Positions 38,861 through 50,343 of a DNA stretch of 64,000 nucleotides are shown piece by piece. Position numbers and translations under genes: made by a program. The notes under the pieces were generated by a model. It saw only the letters and a program-made list of their open reading frames with translations, was not told the origin of the DNA and did no database searches. Positions within the stretch are counted from its first letter, which is position 1, and each line of letters begins with the position of its first letter. Source of the stretch: Chlorobiota bacterium (GTDB lineage Bacteria; Bacteroidota; Chlorobiia; Chlorobiales; Chlorobiaceae); NCBI GenBank assembly GCA_016866305.1, contig VGMX01000008.1:20941-84940 (forward strand). The letters are read 5' to 3'.

Positions 38861-39811
38861 ATGAGAATCGTGTTTATGGGAACCCCTGATTTTGCGGTTC
38901 CCGCCCTGCAGCGAATTGCAAACGATGATCAGGGATTCGATATCGTACTTGTCGTTACCGGAAAAGACAAGCCGCGCCGGAAAAAGAGCACTCCCCCGGA
39001 ACCCACGCCGCTCAAGCGGGCCGCACTTGAACTCGGCCTTCCCGTCTATGAAACCGATGATCCTTCCGATCCGGAGTTTGCCGCCACGGTCGCTTCGGTA
39101 ATGCCTGACGTGATCGTTGTCGCAGCCTTCCGCATTCTTCCGGCAGCGGTCTATACCCTGGCGCGTCTCGGCGCTTTCAACCTGCACGCTTCGCTGCTGC
39201 CGGCCTACAGGGGCGCGGCCCCCGTCAACTGGGCCATCATCCGGGGTGAATCGGTGACCGGCGTGACCACCTTTTTTCTGCAGGAGAAGGTCGATACCGG
39301 CAACATCATTCTCATGCAGGAGCTTGCGATTGCTCCGGACGACAACGCCACCATGCTTGCAGGAAAGCTCGCCCTTGCCGGGGCGGAGCTGGTTGTCGAG
39401 ACCCTTCGGAAGATCGTCGCCGGGAATGTCGTTCTCCGTACCCAGGATGACCGTTTTGCCTCCAGAGCTCCGAAGCTCACCAGGGAGAACACCCGCATCC
39501 GGTGGAACACGCCTGCGGCAGCGGTCAGCTGCTTTGTCAGGGGACTGGCCATGAAGCCTTCGGCCTGGACAACGATTGGAGAAAGGGTCCTGAAGATTTT
39601 CAGGGCCGTGCCCTGCGGCGCCGCCTCCGGCGCCGGGTCCTGCGAGCCCGGCAGGGTGCTGATCCATGAGGGCAGGTTCCTTGTCGGTACCCTTGATGGC
39701 TGGATCGAGGTGCTGCAGTTGCAGCTCGAGGGCAAGAAGATAATGGATGCGTCAGAATTTCTCAGGGGTTTCCGCCAGGAGGAGTACCCCTCTCCTCTTG
39801 TCCTCTCGTAA
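38861..39811 (+). CDS. fmt: Methionyl-tRNA formyltransferase
   Basis: Formylates initiator Met-tRNA. The 316 residues match the family. MRIVFMGTPDFAVPAL at the N-terminus, FNLHASLLPAYRGAAPVNWAI with the catalytic Asn-His pair, GVTTFFLQEKVDTGNI, and a C-terminal tRNA-binding domain. Second gene of def-fmt. Confidence 0.97.
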   Translation: MRIVFMGTPDFAVPALQRIANDDQGFDIVLVVTGKDKPRRKKSTPPEPTPLKRAALELGLPVYETDDPSDPEFAATVASVMPDVIVVAAFRILPAAVYTLARLGAFNLHASLLPAYRGAAPVNWAIIRGESVTGVTTFFLQEKVDTGNIILMQELAIAPDDNATMLAGKLALAGAELVVETLRKIVAGNVVLRTQDDRFASRAPKLTRENTRIRWNTPAAAVSCFVRGLAMKPSAWTTIGERVLKIFRAVPCGAASGAGSCEPGRVLIHEGRFLVGTLDGWIEVLQLQLEGKKIMDASEFLRGFRQEEYPSPLVLS

Positions 39812-39841
39812 TTGTCATGCCATCGCTTTATTTCGTATATT
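39812..39841 (+). promoter_or_regulatory. Sigma-70-type promoter of lepA
   Basis: TTGTCA (39812-39817), 18-base spacer, TATATT (39836-39841). The leader to the lepA ATG is about 90 bases. It begins right at the fmt stop. Confidence 0.55.
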
Positions 39842-39936
39842 CCCACCTTGAAATACTGATGCCTCTTCCCGTTGATGAGCCCACGGGACAACGGAAAGGG
39901 TCATCATGCAAACCGATGAAATAAAAAGTTTTTTTT

Positions 39937-41754
39937 ATGTCCCAGCCCTCTTCGGAAGTGAGCCACACGCGCAACTTCTGCATCATTGCACATATCGATC
40001 ATGGTAAATCCACCCTTGCCGACAGGCTGCTCGAAGTGACCCATACGCTTGATCGCACCCAGATGAGTTCTGCGCAGGTGCTCGATGACATGGAGCTGGA
40101 AAAGGAACGGGGCATTACCATCAAGAGCCATGCCGTACAGATGAAATACCAGAAGGCCGGGGGCGAGGAGTACATCCTGAACCTTATCGATACGCCGGGG
40201 CACGTCGATTTCAGCTACGAGGTGTCCCGCTCGCTGGCGGCCTGCGAAGGTGCGCTGCTTGTTGTGGACGCCACCCAGGGCGTTGAGGCGCAAACCATCG
40301 CAAACCTGTATCTCGCCATCGAGGCCGGGCTCGAGATCATTCCGGTCATCAACAAGATCGACCTGCCCTCTTCGGATGTCGAGGGAGTGGCCTCGCAGAT
40401 TATCGACCTGATCGGTATCGACCGTGAGGATATTCTTCAGGTTTCAGCAAAGGCAGGCACCGGTGTCGACGAGCTCATGGCAGCCATCATCATGCGTATT
40501 CCTGCTCCGGAAGATAACAAGCATCTTCCTTTGCGGGCGCTTATCTTCGATTCGGTCTTTGATCCGTATCGTGGAGCTGTTGTGTACCTCAGGATCGTGG
40601 ACGGCGTGTTGCGCAAGGGTGACCGGGTGAAATTCTTTGCCAACGACAAACTCTATACAGCCGACGAGATCGGCACCATGAGTCTGAAGCGGCAGCCGAA
40701 AGAGGAGCTTGCTTCGGGCAACGTGGGTTACCTGATCTGCTCCATCAAGGATGTCAAGGACGCCAAGGTGGGCGATACCGTCACTCTTGCCGATACTCCC
40801 GCCGCAGCGCCACTTTCCGGCTACAAGGATGTAAAGCCGATGGTGTACAGCGGGCTCTACCCCGTAAACTCGAACGAGTTCGAGGATCTGCGCGAATCGC
40901 TTGAAAAACTTTCCCTGAACGACGCCTCGCTGGTCTACACTCCTGAAACCTCGGTTGCACTCGGCTTCGGTTTCCGTTGCGGTTTTCTCGGACTCCTGCA
41001 CATGGAGATCATCCAGGAAAGGCTGGAGCGCGAGTACAATGTCAACATCATCACCACGGTTCCGAATGTGGAGTACCGTGTCATCATGACGAATTCCGAT
41101 ATGGCGGTTGTGGACAACCCATCGAAGATGCCGGAAACATCGAGGATCGGCCACGTCGAGGAACCCTATGTGAGCATGCAGATCATCACGCTCTCGGAGT
41201 ACATCGGCAATATCATGAAACTCGGCATGGAGCGCAGGGGCGAGTACCGGAACACCGACTATCTCGACAGCACCAGGGTGAATATGCATTTCGAGTTTCC
41301 GCTTGCCGAAATCGTTTTCGACTTTCACGACAAGCTCAAGTCCATTTCCAAGGGGTACGCCTCGATGGACTACGAATATACCGGCTATCGTGAGTCCGAC
41401 CTGGTCAAGCTCGACGTGCTGCTCAACGGAGAGCCGGTCGATGCGCTCTCGATTATCGTGCACCGTTCGAAAGCGTACGAGTGGGGTCGCAAGCTCTGTC
41501 AGAAGCTCAAAGGCATCATTCCCAAGCAGATGTACGAAGTGGCCATCCAGGCGGCCATCGGCAGCCGGGTCATTTCGAGGGAGACCATTTCGGCCATGCG
41601 CAAGAACGTGCTTGCCAAATGCTATGGAGGCGATATCAGCCGCAAGCGCAAGCTGCTTGAAAAGCAGAAGGAGGGCAAGAAGCGCATGAAGCAGGTCGGC
41701 AGGGTCGAGGTGCCGCAGGAGGCGTTCCTTGCCATTCTCAATATTGATGAGTAA
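39937..41754 (+). CDS. lepA: Elongation factor 4 (LepA)
   Basis: Ribosome-associated GTPase that acts on stalled or misassembled ribosomes. 605 residues. G1 AHIDHGKST, switch with [14 protein letters not shown]3 DTPGHVDF, G4 NKIDLP. The LepA-specific C-terminal domain is present ([27 protein letters not shown], then the basic end [31 protein letters not shown] region at about 570-595). The ATG at 39937 gives the standard N-terminus. Confidence 0.97.
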   Translation: MSQPSSEVSHTRNFCIIAHIDHGKSTLADRLLEVTHTLDRTQMSSAQVLDDMELEKERGITIKSHAVQMKYQKAGGEEYILNLIDTPGHVDFSYEVSRSLAACEGALLVVDATQGVEAQTIANLYLAIEAGLEIIPVINKIDLPSSDVEGVASQIIDLIGIDREDILQVSAKAGTGVDELMAAIIMRIPAPEDNKHLPLRALIFDSVFDPYRGAVVYLRIVDGVLRKGDRVKFFANDKLYTADEIGTMSLKRQPKEELASGNVGYLICSIKDVKDAKVGDTVTLADTPAAAPLSGYKDVKPMVYSGLYPVNSNEFEDLRESLEKLSLNDASLVYTPETSVALGFGFRCGFLGLLHMEIIQERLEREYNVNIITTVPNVEYRVIMTNSDMAVVDNPSKMPETSRIGHVEEPYVSMQIITLSEYIGNIMKLGMERRGEYRNTDYLDSTRVNMHFEFPLAEIVFDFHDKLKSISKGYASMDYEYTGYRESDLVKLDVLLNGEPVDALSIIVHRSKAYEWGRKLCQKLKGIIPKQMYEVAIQAAIGSRVISRETISAMRKNVLAKCYGGDISRKRKLLEKQKEGKKRMKQVGRVEVPQEAFLAILNIDE

Positions 41755-41972
41755 GGAGCAGGGGAACAGCAAGCGGTTTGCCGTGAGCCGGAAGAGGTGA
41801 GTGCCGGAAGGTCGATGCCGGGAGTCAGGAGCAAGGGGCTTTTTCCGGTTCCCGATGAAAATTCGCCGGAACAGGAAAAAAAGAGCGTCAAAGCAATGGA
41901 CTGAACCATGTACTGCGGATGGGAAAGAACGTCAAAGTGTGTATCCGTAAAACCTTATAATCAGTTTTCATT

Positions 41973-42803
41973 TTGAACAACCAGCAGGAAAAACCGGTGA
42001 AGAAACAGTCGAAGGAGTGGTTCGACGCGCTCGTGATAGCGGCCATTTTTGCCACCATTCTGAGGATATTTGTCGTTGAATCATACAGGATCCCCACCGG
42101 TTCGATGGAAAACACGCTGCTTGCCGGCGATTTTCTTTTCGTGAACAAATACGTGTACGGTGCGAAAGTGCCCTTTACCGATTATCGTCTTCCCAGGGTC
42201 GATTCCGTCAAACGGGGCGACGTCATCGTCTTCAAGTTTCCCAAGGACCGTTCACTGAACTATATCAAGCGGTGTGTGGCGATCAGCGGAGATACCCTTG
42301 AAATCAGGGACCAGATGCTCTATGTGAACGGCAAGCCAACGCCGTTGCCCGAACATGCGCAGTTTATCGGCCAGAAAATGCCGGCAGGTGCAGCGGATTT
42401 TCAGATTTTTCCGGGGTTTTCAAATTTCAACAAGGATCATTACGGGCCGCTGCGCATACCACGCAGGGGCGACGTGATCGGGCTTACCGCAAAGACCTAT
42501 CAGCTTTACAGTTCACTTGTGGCAGACGAGGGGCATGATATATCGCTCAGGGGCGATCAGGTCTATGTGGACGGCGTTCCGGCAAAACAGTACACGGTGC
42601 AGGACAATTACTATTTTGCCATGGGTGACAACCGCGACAACAGCCTCGACAGTCGTTACTGGGGGTTTCTTCCTGCAAAGGATATCGTCGGCAGGGCCAT
42701 TATGGTCTACTGGTCGTGGGATACAGGACACTCCCTGCTGCTTGATCCGATAGGAAAACTTGCATCGGTCAGGTGGCAGCGCACCGGCATGATGGTTCAC
42801 TGA
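41973..42803 (+). CDS. lepB: Signal peptidase I
   Basis: Cleaves signal peptides of exported proteins at the periplasmic face. 276 residues from a TTG codon: the first in-frame ATG lies right behind the catalytic serine and an in-frame stop lies 15 bases upstream of the TTG, so no ATG start is possible. One membrane helix (about 16-35), catalytic Ser44 in PTGSMENTL, Lys100 in YIKRCVAISGD, and box E MGDNRDNSLDSR. A -10-like TATAAT (41956-41961) lies only 11 bases before the TTG, so the transcript could be nearly leaderless. It overlaps the convergent small ORF by 7 bases. Confidence 0.94.
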   Translation: MNNQQEKPVKKQSKEWFDALVIAAIFATILRIFVVESYRIPTGSMENTLLAGDFLFVNKYVYGAKVPFTDYRLPRVDSVKRGDVIVFKFPKDRSLNYIKRCVAISGDTLEIRDQMLYVNGKPTPLPEHAQFIGQKMPAGAADFQIFPGFSNFNKDHYGPLRIPRRGDVIGLTAKTYQLYSSLVADEGHDISLRGDQVYVDGVPAKQYTVQDNYYFAMGDNRDNSLDSRYWGFLPAKDIVGRAIMVYWSWDTGHSLLLDPIGKLASVRWQRTGMMVH

Positions 42804-43219
42804 ACCTTCCGCTCCTCCTCCCGGATCCTGCTGCAGACAAGCGATGCGGATTCCCGGAGCCTCCGGCTGCTGAACAGCGTTTTTTCAAGCTCCGGAACAG
42901 CCATGTCGATCTTTTTGAGCCTCACGTGACGCCGCTCTGTGGCCGGACAGTTTTTGGTCGGGGTCAGCACGATCCGGCTGAGCGTGATGGCTTTCATGCT
43001 GAAATCCGGACGGATCGACCCGATTGTGATGGTATGGGTGTTTTCTCCTGAAAGGGGGTAGCGCTGCTGAAGCTCCTGTTTGAATGCGCCGTTCATACAC
43101 ATCGAAGCGGCAAAATAGATGCCGAGGTAGCCGAAAAGGAAAAGCATGCCGGGGGAGAGAAGAAGTGCTTTCAGCCAGAAAGCCGGTTTGAGGGTGTATT
43201 CGGGTGAACGGAGGATCAT
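42797..43219 (-). CDS. Hypothetical single-helix membrane protein
   Basis: 140 residues from the ATG at 43217-43219. A longer frame to 43366 runs into the trpE leader. One strong membrane helix at about 13-38 (FWLKALLLSPGMLFLFGYL). The remainder is basic, with a conserved-looking segment SGENTHTITIGSIRPDFSMKA at about 53-73. No family recognised. It lies between convergent lepB, overlapping by 7 bases, and divergent trpE. Confidence 0.6.
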   Translation of the reverse strand: MILRSPEYTLKPAFWLKALLLSPGMLFLFGYLGIYFAASMCMNGAFKQELQQRYPLSGENTHTITIGSIRPDFSMKAITLSRIVLTPTKNCPATERRHVRLKKIDMAVPELEKTLFSSRRLRESASLVCSRIREEERKVQ

Positions 43220-43387
43220 GATGACAATTCGGTGGCGTACAGCGGCATGCCGGTATTGTTTTTTATGATACAATTTTTTCTCTTTATTACAGGCAAATTC
43301 ATTGATAAGGCGTCTCTGTTGACCACTGCGATCAGGCCATTGAGGAACGGGTCGATAGAGATGCACAAAACACAGTACCCTTTACTT

Positions 43388-44875
43388 ATGTCAATACAGC
43401 CGCGGATGCCTTCGTTTGTTCTCAAACCGCTCATCAGGGAGGTGCATGCCGATACCGAGACCCCCGTATCAGTCTATCTCAAGCTGCAACGCCCGTTTTC
43501 ATGCCTGCTTGAATCGGTTGAAGGAGAGGAACTGCTTGCCCGGTTTTCCTACATAGCCATCGATCCCGTTGCCGTGCTCAGGGGATCCGTGGGGAGCGAT
43601 GTTTCCTTAGAGGTGTTCAATGACCGTTTCAGCAACCTGAAGATTACCGCAGCAAATGCGTCCGGTCTCAGGGACGCCATCGACCGGTGTCTTGCCGAGT
43701 TTGATACGACAGAACTGCCGGGCCGGAAGAACGGCACACCCCGCATGATCACCTCCGGCGTTTTCGGTTACTTCAGCTACGACGCCATGCATCTCGTCGA
43801 GAGGATTCCCGAGCCATCCATGCCCGATCCTTCGGGCATGGATGACATTGTACTGCTTTTCTGCAATACGCTTGTGGTGTTCGACAACATCATGCGCAAG
43901 GTTTTCATCGTCACGAACCATCTCGACGAGAACGACCGCTGCGAAGCTGAATCACGGCTCGATGCCATCGCAGAACAGATGCTGCGACCGCTCGGACGCG
44001 ACGAGGTGGTGCTGATGCCCGAAAAGCCTGCCGAGGTGCTTTCCAACACCACGAGGGAGGAGTACCTTGCCAAGGTTGAAAAAGCCAAGGAGTACATTCT
44101 TGCCGGCGACATTTTCCAGGTGCAGATTTCCCAGCGGCTGCGCCGTCGGCTTCATACCCGTCCGTTTGACGTCTACCGGATGCTGAGGACCGTCAATCCC
44201 TCGCCCTATCTTTACTATTTCGAGCTTCCCGAAGCGAAGATCGTGGGTTCCTCTCCCGAACTGCTGGTGAAGGTGCAGCATGACGATCAGGGGCGCCGAA
44301 TTGTCGATACCCGTCCGATCGCCGGCACGAGGAGGCGCGGAAGCACGTACGAAGAGGACCGACTGATTGCCCGGGAGCTTCTGGCCGATGAGAAGGAGTG
44401 CGCCGAGCACCTCATGCTGATCGATCTGAGCCGGAATGACATCGGCAGGATCGCCAAGGTCGGCACGGTCGAGACCAACGAGATGATGATCATCGAAAAG
44501 TATTCGCACGTCATGCACATCGTCAGCAATGTTCGCGGCCAACTGCGCGACGATCTCGGTACCATGGATGCCTTCTGGTCATGCTTTCCCGCGGGCACCC
44601 TGACCGGGGCGCCGAAAGTGCGCGCGATGGAGATCATTTACGAACTCGAACAGGAGAAGCGCGGACTGTACGGTGGCGCGGTCGGCTACCTGGATTTCAG
44701 GGGAAATCTCACGACGGCCATTGCCATACGTACCATGGTTGTCAGGCAGGACACCATCTATTTTCAGGCTGCGGGCGGCATCGTGGCCGATTCGAAGCCC
44801 GAGAGCGAATATGAAGAGACCATGAACAAGATGCGGGCGGGCCTGACGGCCGTCGAAAACATCGAGGCATTATGA
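43388..44875 (+). CDS. trpE: Anthranilate synthase component I
   Basis: Makes anthranilate from chorismate for tryptophan, with ammonia from TrpG. From the ATG at 43388 (MSIQPRMPSFVLKPL) it has 495 residues, about the usual size. The frame is open further up to 43232 without family resemblance. Chorismate-binding motifs: IDLSRNDIGRIAKVG, CFPAGTLTGAPKVRAMEII, YGGAVGYLDF, RTMVVRQDTIYFQAAGGIV read over residues about 440-470. No trpG is adjacent. Followed by the HtrA gene 27 bases later. Confidence 0.93.
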   Translation: MSIQPRMPSFVLKPLIREVHADTETPVSVYLKLQRPFSCLLESVEGEELLARFSYIAIDPVAVLRGSVGSDVSLEVFNDRFSNLKITAANASGLRDAIDRCLAEFDTTELPGRKNGTPRMITSGVFGYFSYDAMHLVERIPEPSMPDPSGMDDIVLLFCNTLVVFDNIMRKVFIVTNHLDENDRCEAESRLDAIAEQMLRPLGRDEVVLMPEKPAEVLSNTTREEYLAKVEKAKEYILAGDIFQVQISQRLRRRLHTRPFDVYRMLRTVNPSPYLYYFELPEAKIVGSSPELLVKVQHDDQGRRIVDTRPIAGTRRRGSTYEEDRLIARELLADEKECAEHLMLIDLSRNDIGRIAKVGTVETNEMMIIEKYSHVMHIVSNVRGQLRDDLGTMDAFWSCFPAGTLTGAPKVRAMEIIYELEQEKRGLYGGAVGYLDFRGNLTTAIAIRTMVVRQDTIYFQAAGGIVADSKPESEYEETMNKMRAGLTAVENIEAL

Positions 44876-44902
44876 TACCTGATACCCAAACATAAACGAA
44901 CC

Positions 44903-46435
44903 ATGAAAAAGAACGGAAACAGAATGAAGTATCTGCTCCTGCTTCTTGCGGGAGTTGCCCTGGGTGGACTGGTTTTCGCCAATATCGAATTCGGTTTTTC
45001 CGGACGAGACGGCGGGTTCACCTTCACAAGCAAGCCGAACTATGCGACGGCAAAAAACAATTTCGAGAACACTCCCGTCCAGACGCTCCGGGACTTCAAC
45101 GAGACGTTCGTACGGATCGCCGAATCCGCGACTCCTTCGGTGGTGACCATTTTCACCGAGAAGAGCGTGAGCCGCCGTACCATCAGTCCGTTCGAGTTTT
45201 TCGGGCGCAATCCTTTCGATGATTTCTTCGGCACGCCACGGGGAGGCGGTTCGAACGGCACCCGCAAGGAGGTGCAGCGAGGCCTGGGTTCCGGGGTGAT
45301 CGTCACCTCCGACGGTTACATTCTTACCAACAACCATGTTATCGACAAGGCTGATGCGGTGTACGTCCGTACCTCCGATAACCGGAAACTCGATGCAAAA
45401 ATCATCGGCACCGACCCGAAAACCGACCTGGCGGTGATCAGGGTCAATGCGCAGAACCTGAGACCGATCCTGATCGGCGACAGTGATCGGCTTCGCGTTG
45501 GAGAATGGGTCATCGCCATCGGCAGTCCGCTCGGAGAAAGCCTCGCTCGTACCGTGACGCAGGGCATCGTGAGCGCAATCGGCCGCTCGAATGTAGGCCT
45601 TGCAGACTATGAGGATTTCATCCAGACCGACGCGGCCATCAATCCCGGCAACTCCGGAGGTCCGCTGGTGAACATCAACGGCGAACTGGTCGGTATCAAC
45701 ACCGCAATCGCCAGCCGGACCGGCGGCTTCGAAGGCATCGGGTTCGCCGTGCCCTCGAATATGGCCCGGAAAGTACTGACGTCGCTCATCACCAAAGGCA
45801 AGGTGAGCCGCGGATACCTCGGTGTGAGCATTCAGGATATCGACGAGAATATTGCCGCGGGGCTGCAGTTGCAGCCTGGCCAGGGCGTGCTTGTGGGAAC
45901 CGTGGTTGCGGGAAGCCCTGCAGCGAAGGCAGGTATCCGGACGGGAGACGTGATCGTGAATTTCAACGACAGAAAGGCCGTTTCGAGTGTCGAACTGCGT
46001 AACGTCATCGCCGGCCTCTCGCCGGGATCGACGGCAAGAATCGGGATTCTGCGTGATGGCGAGGTAAAGGTTTTTACGGTGCGTCTCGAAGAACAGCCGT
46101 CGCAGGAAGTTGCCGCCGCTCTGCCTGCGCCGCCGCAGCCGTCGCAGAGCAGTGAGGCGTTCGGTTTCCGTTCGCAGGAACTCACGCCGCAGCTCGCTCT
46201 GCAGTTCAAGGTGCAGCCGGGTGCCGGCAAGGTACTGGTCACGGGTATCGATCAGTCGAGCAATGCGTTCAGGGCCGGACTGCGTTCGGGAGACGTGATC
46301 GTATCGGTCAACAAGCAGCCGATGAACTCCTTTGCGCAGTATGCGGCGGTAATGAAGAAGGTCAGGAGCGGGGAACTGCTCCTGCTGCTTGTTGACCGAC
46401 GAGGCAGCAAGGTGTATTTCGCGTTCAATGTGTAA
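44903..46435 (+). CDS. HtrA/DegP-type periplasmic serine protease
   Basis: Degrades or refolds misfolded envelope proteins. 510 residues: an uncleaved-looking N-terminal helix (9-26), a trypsin-like domain with His145 (TNNHVID), Asp175 (KTDLAVI) and Ser251 (NPGNSGGPL), and two PDZ domains (about 300-395 and 410-505). This is the DegP/DegQ layout. It follows trpE by 27 bases and may share its transcript. A strong terminator follows at 46477-46515. Confidence 0.95.
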   Translation: MKKNGNRMKYLLLLLAGVALGGLVFANIEFGFSGRDGGFTFTSKPNYATAKNNFENTPVQTLRDFNETFVRIAESATPSVVTIFTEKSVSRRTISPFEFFGRNPFDDFFGTPRGGGSNGTRKEVQRGLGSGVIVTSDGYILTNNHVIDKADAVYVRTSDNRKLDAKIIGTDPKTDLAVIRVNAQNLRPILIGDSDRLRVGEWVIAIGSPLGESLARTVTQGIVSAIGRSNVGLADYEDFIQTDAAINPGNSGGPLVNINGELVGINTAIASRTGGFEGIGFAVPSNMARKVLTSLITKGKVSRGYLGVSIQDIDENIAAGLQLQPGQGVLVGTVVAGSPAAKAGIRTGDVIVNFNDRKAVSSVELRNVIAGLSPGSTARIGILRDGEVKVFTVRLEEQPSQEVAAALPAPPQPSQSSEAFGFRSQELTPQLALQFKVQPGAGKVLVTGIDQSSNAFRAGLRSGDVIVSVNKQPMNSFAQYAAVMKKVRSGELLLLLVDRRGSKVYFAFNV

Positions 46436-46476
46436 AAGTTTCTTGCCCTGAAGCATTCAGAGTTGTACATTGAATG

Positions 46477-46515
46477 AAGTAAAGTCAGCCGGGGGCCGCT
46501 GACTTTACTTTTTTT
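46477..46515 (+). terminator. Terminator after HtrA gene
   Basis: A perfect 13-bp stem, AAGTAAAGTCAGC (46477-46489) with GCTGACTTTACTT (46498-46510), 8-base loop, then five further T. Ends the trpE-htrA run. Confidence 0.9.
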
Positions 46516-46619
46516 GTTGCCGTTTCACCTGCCGGCGCCGCTCGAACCGTTTTTACCTTGAACCTGCAGAAAAGGGCCTGCAGACGATCCATTTACGCTA
46601 ACAATTAGAAGCATGTATC

Positions 46620-47099
46620 ATGAGTGACAGAATTTACCTGACCAGAGATGGATACAACAGGCTCAAGGAAGAGCTGCACGTGTTGGTTCATCAAACCAGA
46701 AAGGAAGTTCTGGAAAAAATCGCCGAAGCCCGCTCTCATGGCGATCTGAGCGAAAACGCCGAGTACGATGCCGCAAGGGAGGAGCAGTCGCAGACCGAAG
46801 CCCGTATTGCCGACCTCGAAAACAAGCTTTCCACGGCAACCATCCTCGATCCCAAGCAGATCAAGACCGACAAGGTGTACATTCTCACCTCGGTGAAACT
46901 CAGGAACCTGCAGGCTGATGATGAAGTGATCGAATACACGCTCGTCTCGTCCGAGGAGGCCGATTCCGACCTCGGAAAAATATCGGTGCGCTCTCCGGTT
47001 GGACGTTCGCTGATCGGCAAGACCGTAGGTGACAAGGTGCGGATCATTGTACCCAAGGGCGAGCTGCACTACGAGATTCTCGATATTTTCGTGAAGTGA
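46620..47099 (+). CDS. greA: Transcription elongation factor GreA
   Basis: Rescues backtracked RNA polymerase by stimulating transcript cleavage. 159 residues: N-terminal coiled-coil domain with the acidic tip [11 protein letters not shown] and a C-terminal FKBP-like domain ending [12 protein letters not shown]. The ATG at 46620 ([15 protein letters not shown]) is standard. Monocistronic between two terminators. Confidence 0.97.
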   Translation: MSDRIYLTRDGYNRLKEELHVLVHQTRKEVLEKIAEARSHGDLSENAEYDAAREEQSQTEARIADLENKLSTATILDPKQIKTDKVYILTSVKLRNLQADDEVIEYTLVSSEEADSDLGKISVRSPVGRSLIGKTVGDKVRIIVPKGELHYEILDIFVK

Positions 47100-47142
47100 G
47101 TTCCGGTTCAGGTTTCATGCCTGAACATCAGCAAAGCCATTG

Positions 47143-47178
47143 CCCTGCATTCCCGCTTGTTGGAATGCAGGGTTTTTT
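47143..47178 (+). terminator. Terminator of greA
   Basis: CCCTGCATTCC (47143-47153), 8-base loop, GGAATGCAGGG (47162-47172), then six T. A second small hairpin, TTCAGG-TTTCAT-GCCTGAA, precedes it at 47106-47124. Confidence 0.88.
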
Positions 47179-47273
47179 ACTCATACGGGCGAGGTATCGC
47201 CAAATTTAATGGCTCGGGAAAAACCCGGCTTTTGTTATATTCAGGAGCTTGTTCAACCAACCATCGCTTACTT

Positions 47274-47498
47274 ATGGGTAAACGTCAGATCATCTACCGC
47301 CCGGCCCAGATCGGGGGCAACCAGGCTCTCGTGAACCGGGAGGTCAACCTCGTCACAAGGGAACTGCGCGTGTGGCATGGCGTCGTGACCTCGGTCGGCC
47401 AGAACGACATCGAGCTCAGGGATGCCCGCAAAGGCAAACACTCTTTCACTCTCACCGAGATCGACAGGATCTATGACGAGATTATAACCGATTACTGA
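47274..47498 (+). CDS. Small conserved-looking protein, function unknown
   Basis: 74 residues from the ATG at 47274 (MGKRQIIYRPAQIGG). The longer frame to 47157 passes through the greA terminator and is rejected. The pattern is beta-rich: RELRVWHGVVTSVGQNDIELRD followed by a short basic turn and SFTLTEIDRIYDEI, spanning about residues 29-70, compatible with a small barrel of the LSm type. That reading is tentative. A possible -10 (TATATT, 47236-47241) lies upstream and tpiA follows 24 bases later, so the two are probably cotranscribed. Confidence 0.7.
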   Translation: MGKRQIIYRPAQIGGNQALVNREVNLVTRELRVWHGVVTSVGQNDIELRDARKGKHSFTLTEIDRIYDEIITDY

Positions 47499-47521
47499 TA
47501 TAACCGATTACTGAACACCGT

Positions 47522-48277
47522 ATGAAACGCAGAAACATTGTTGCCGGCAACTGGAAGATGAATCTTACCGTCGCCGAGTCGCGCGACCTCGTTTCGGCGG
47601 TGCTCGCCGAAATAGGTGCGGGGTTCTGCGGTTGTGAGGTTGGCGTTGCCCCGAACTTCGTGGCCCTTGCCGAAACTGCCGGAGCGCTGGAATCGAGCCC
47701 GCTCTTTCTTGCCGCACAGAACTGCCATTTCGAAAACGACGGAGCATACACCGGTGAAGTCTCGGCACGGATGCTGCTTGCCGCAGGGTGCAGCCACGTC
47801 ATTATCGGCCATTCCGAGCGGCGCCAGCTTTTCGGTGAAACCGATGCTGTCGTCAACCGAAAGGTTTCCAAAGCCCTTCAGGAAGGGCTCAAGGTAATCC
47901 TCTGCGTGGGTGAAACCTTCGATGAGCGCGAAGGAGGCATAACCGGCGACGTGGTGACCCGTCAGGTACGCGCCGGTCTGGGAGGTATTGCCGGAATTGC
48001 TGATCTGGTGCTTGCCTACGAACCGGTATGGGCTATCGGTACCGGCAAGACAGCCACCTCGGAGCAGGCTCAGGAGGTGCATGCGCTGATTCGCAAAACG
48101 GTCGGCGAGCTTTATGGAGCCGAAGCGGCCGAAGGGCTGCGCATCCAGTACGGTGGCAGCGTGAAGCCTTCGAACGCTGCGGAGCTGTTTGCCATGCCGG
48201 ATATCGATGGCGGGCTCATCGGCGGGGCGAGCCTCAACGCAGCCGATTTTGCCGCTATCGTCAGGGCTGCCTGCTGA
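47522..48277 (+). CDS. tpiA: Triosephosphate isomerase
   Basis: Interconverts dihydroxyacetone phosphate and glyceraldehyde-3-phosphate. 251 residues with all catalytic residues: Lys in GNWKMN, His in IIGHSERR, Glu in [12 protein letters not shown], and phosphate-binding YGGSVKPSN and GGLIGGASL. It follows a small ORF and ends at the bidirectional terminator 48305-48339. Confidence 0.98.
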   Translation: MKRRNIVAGNWKMNLTVAESRDLVSAVLAEIGAGFCGCEVGVAPNFVALAETAGALESSPLFLAAQNCHFENDGAYTGEVSARMLLAAGCSHVIIGHSERRQLFGETDAVVNRKVSKALQEGLKVILCVGETFDEREGGITGDVVTRQVRAGLGGIAGIADLVLAYEPVWAIGTGKTATSEQAQEVHALIRKTVGELYGAEAAEGLRIQYGGSVKPSNAAELFAMPDIDGGLIGGASLNAADFAAIVRAAC

Positions 48278-48304
48278 CAGCAAGCGGCTCATGATGCTTG
48301 ATTG

Positions 48305-48339
48305 CAGAAAAAGGTGCTCCGCAAGGGCACCTTTTTCTG
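48305..48339. terminator. Bidirectional terminator between tpiA and thiC
   Basis: CAGAAAAAGGTGC (48305-48317) and GCACCTTTTTCTG (48327-48339), a 13-bp stem with a 9-base loop and A5/T5 tracts on the two sides. It serves the convergent tpiA and thiC. Confidence 0.88.
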
Positions 48340-48349
48340 TTCACGGGCT

Positions 48350-50041
<1,692 letters not shown>

Positions 50042-50126
50042 TTACACGTCGAAAAAAACGGGACCGTGCCGCAAGGGAAAGTCAAAGAAGAAGCGTCTGC
50101 CGGGAGAAAACAAAAGCTTCATCTTT

Positions 50127-50207
50127 TCTTGCGTCAGTATTACCTGCATCAAGTTACAAGGGTTTGATCTCAGCCGGTGTTCGTTGCCGGAACACGCAGC
50201 ACCCCCA
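50127..50207 (-). ncRNA. TPP (THI-box) riboswitch of thiC
   Basis: Read on the minus strand, the conserved THI elements appear in order: GGGGTGC, a variable P3 stem (GTGTTC/GAACAC), GGCTGAGAT, AAACCCTTGTAACTTGATGC and GGTAATACTGACGCAAG. CTGAGA and the TAATAC-TGACGC core match the family consensus. It lies 94 bases upstream of thiC. I see no clear terminator in the expression platform (50033-50126), so control may act on translation. Confidence 0.93.
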
Positions 50208-50226
50208 AGATGATCCTGTTGCTTGC

Positions 50227-50255
50227 AGGATAAAGAAAAACCCCCTGAATTACAA
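50227..50255 (-). promoter_or_regulatory. Promoter of thiC riboswitch transcript
   Basis: Minus-strand TTGTAA (plus 50250-50255), 17-base spacer, TATCCT (plus 50227-50232). The expected start point falls just before the THI box begins at 50207. Confidence 0.6.
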
Positions 50256-50277
50256 GCAGTGCAGGACGGCGGATTGC

Positions 50278-50305
50278 TTGTTCGAGACCGGGATTTATGT
50301 AAATT
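50278..50305 (+). promoter_or_regulatory. Promoter candidate of PucC-like gene
   Basis: TTGTTC (50278-50283), 16-base spacer, TAAATT (50300-50305), 38 bases before the ATG. It is back to back with the thiC promoter. Confidence 0.4.
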
Positions 50306-50343
50306 AAGGCCTTTGTGATGCCAACAAGTCATATCGATATGCC

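Noticed and set aside
44870..46456. 528-codon minus-strand open frame opposite the HtrA gene
   Set aside because: No recognisable domain, and the plus strand has an intact catalytic triad and PDZ domains.
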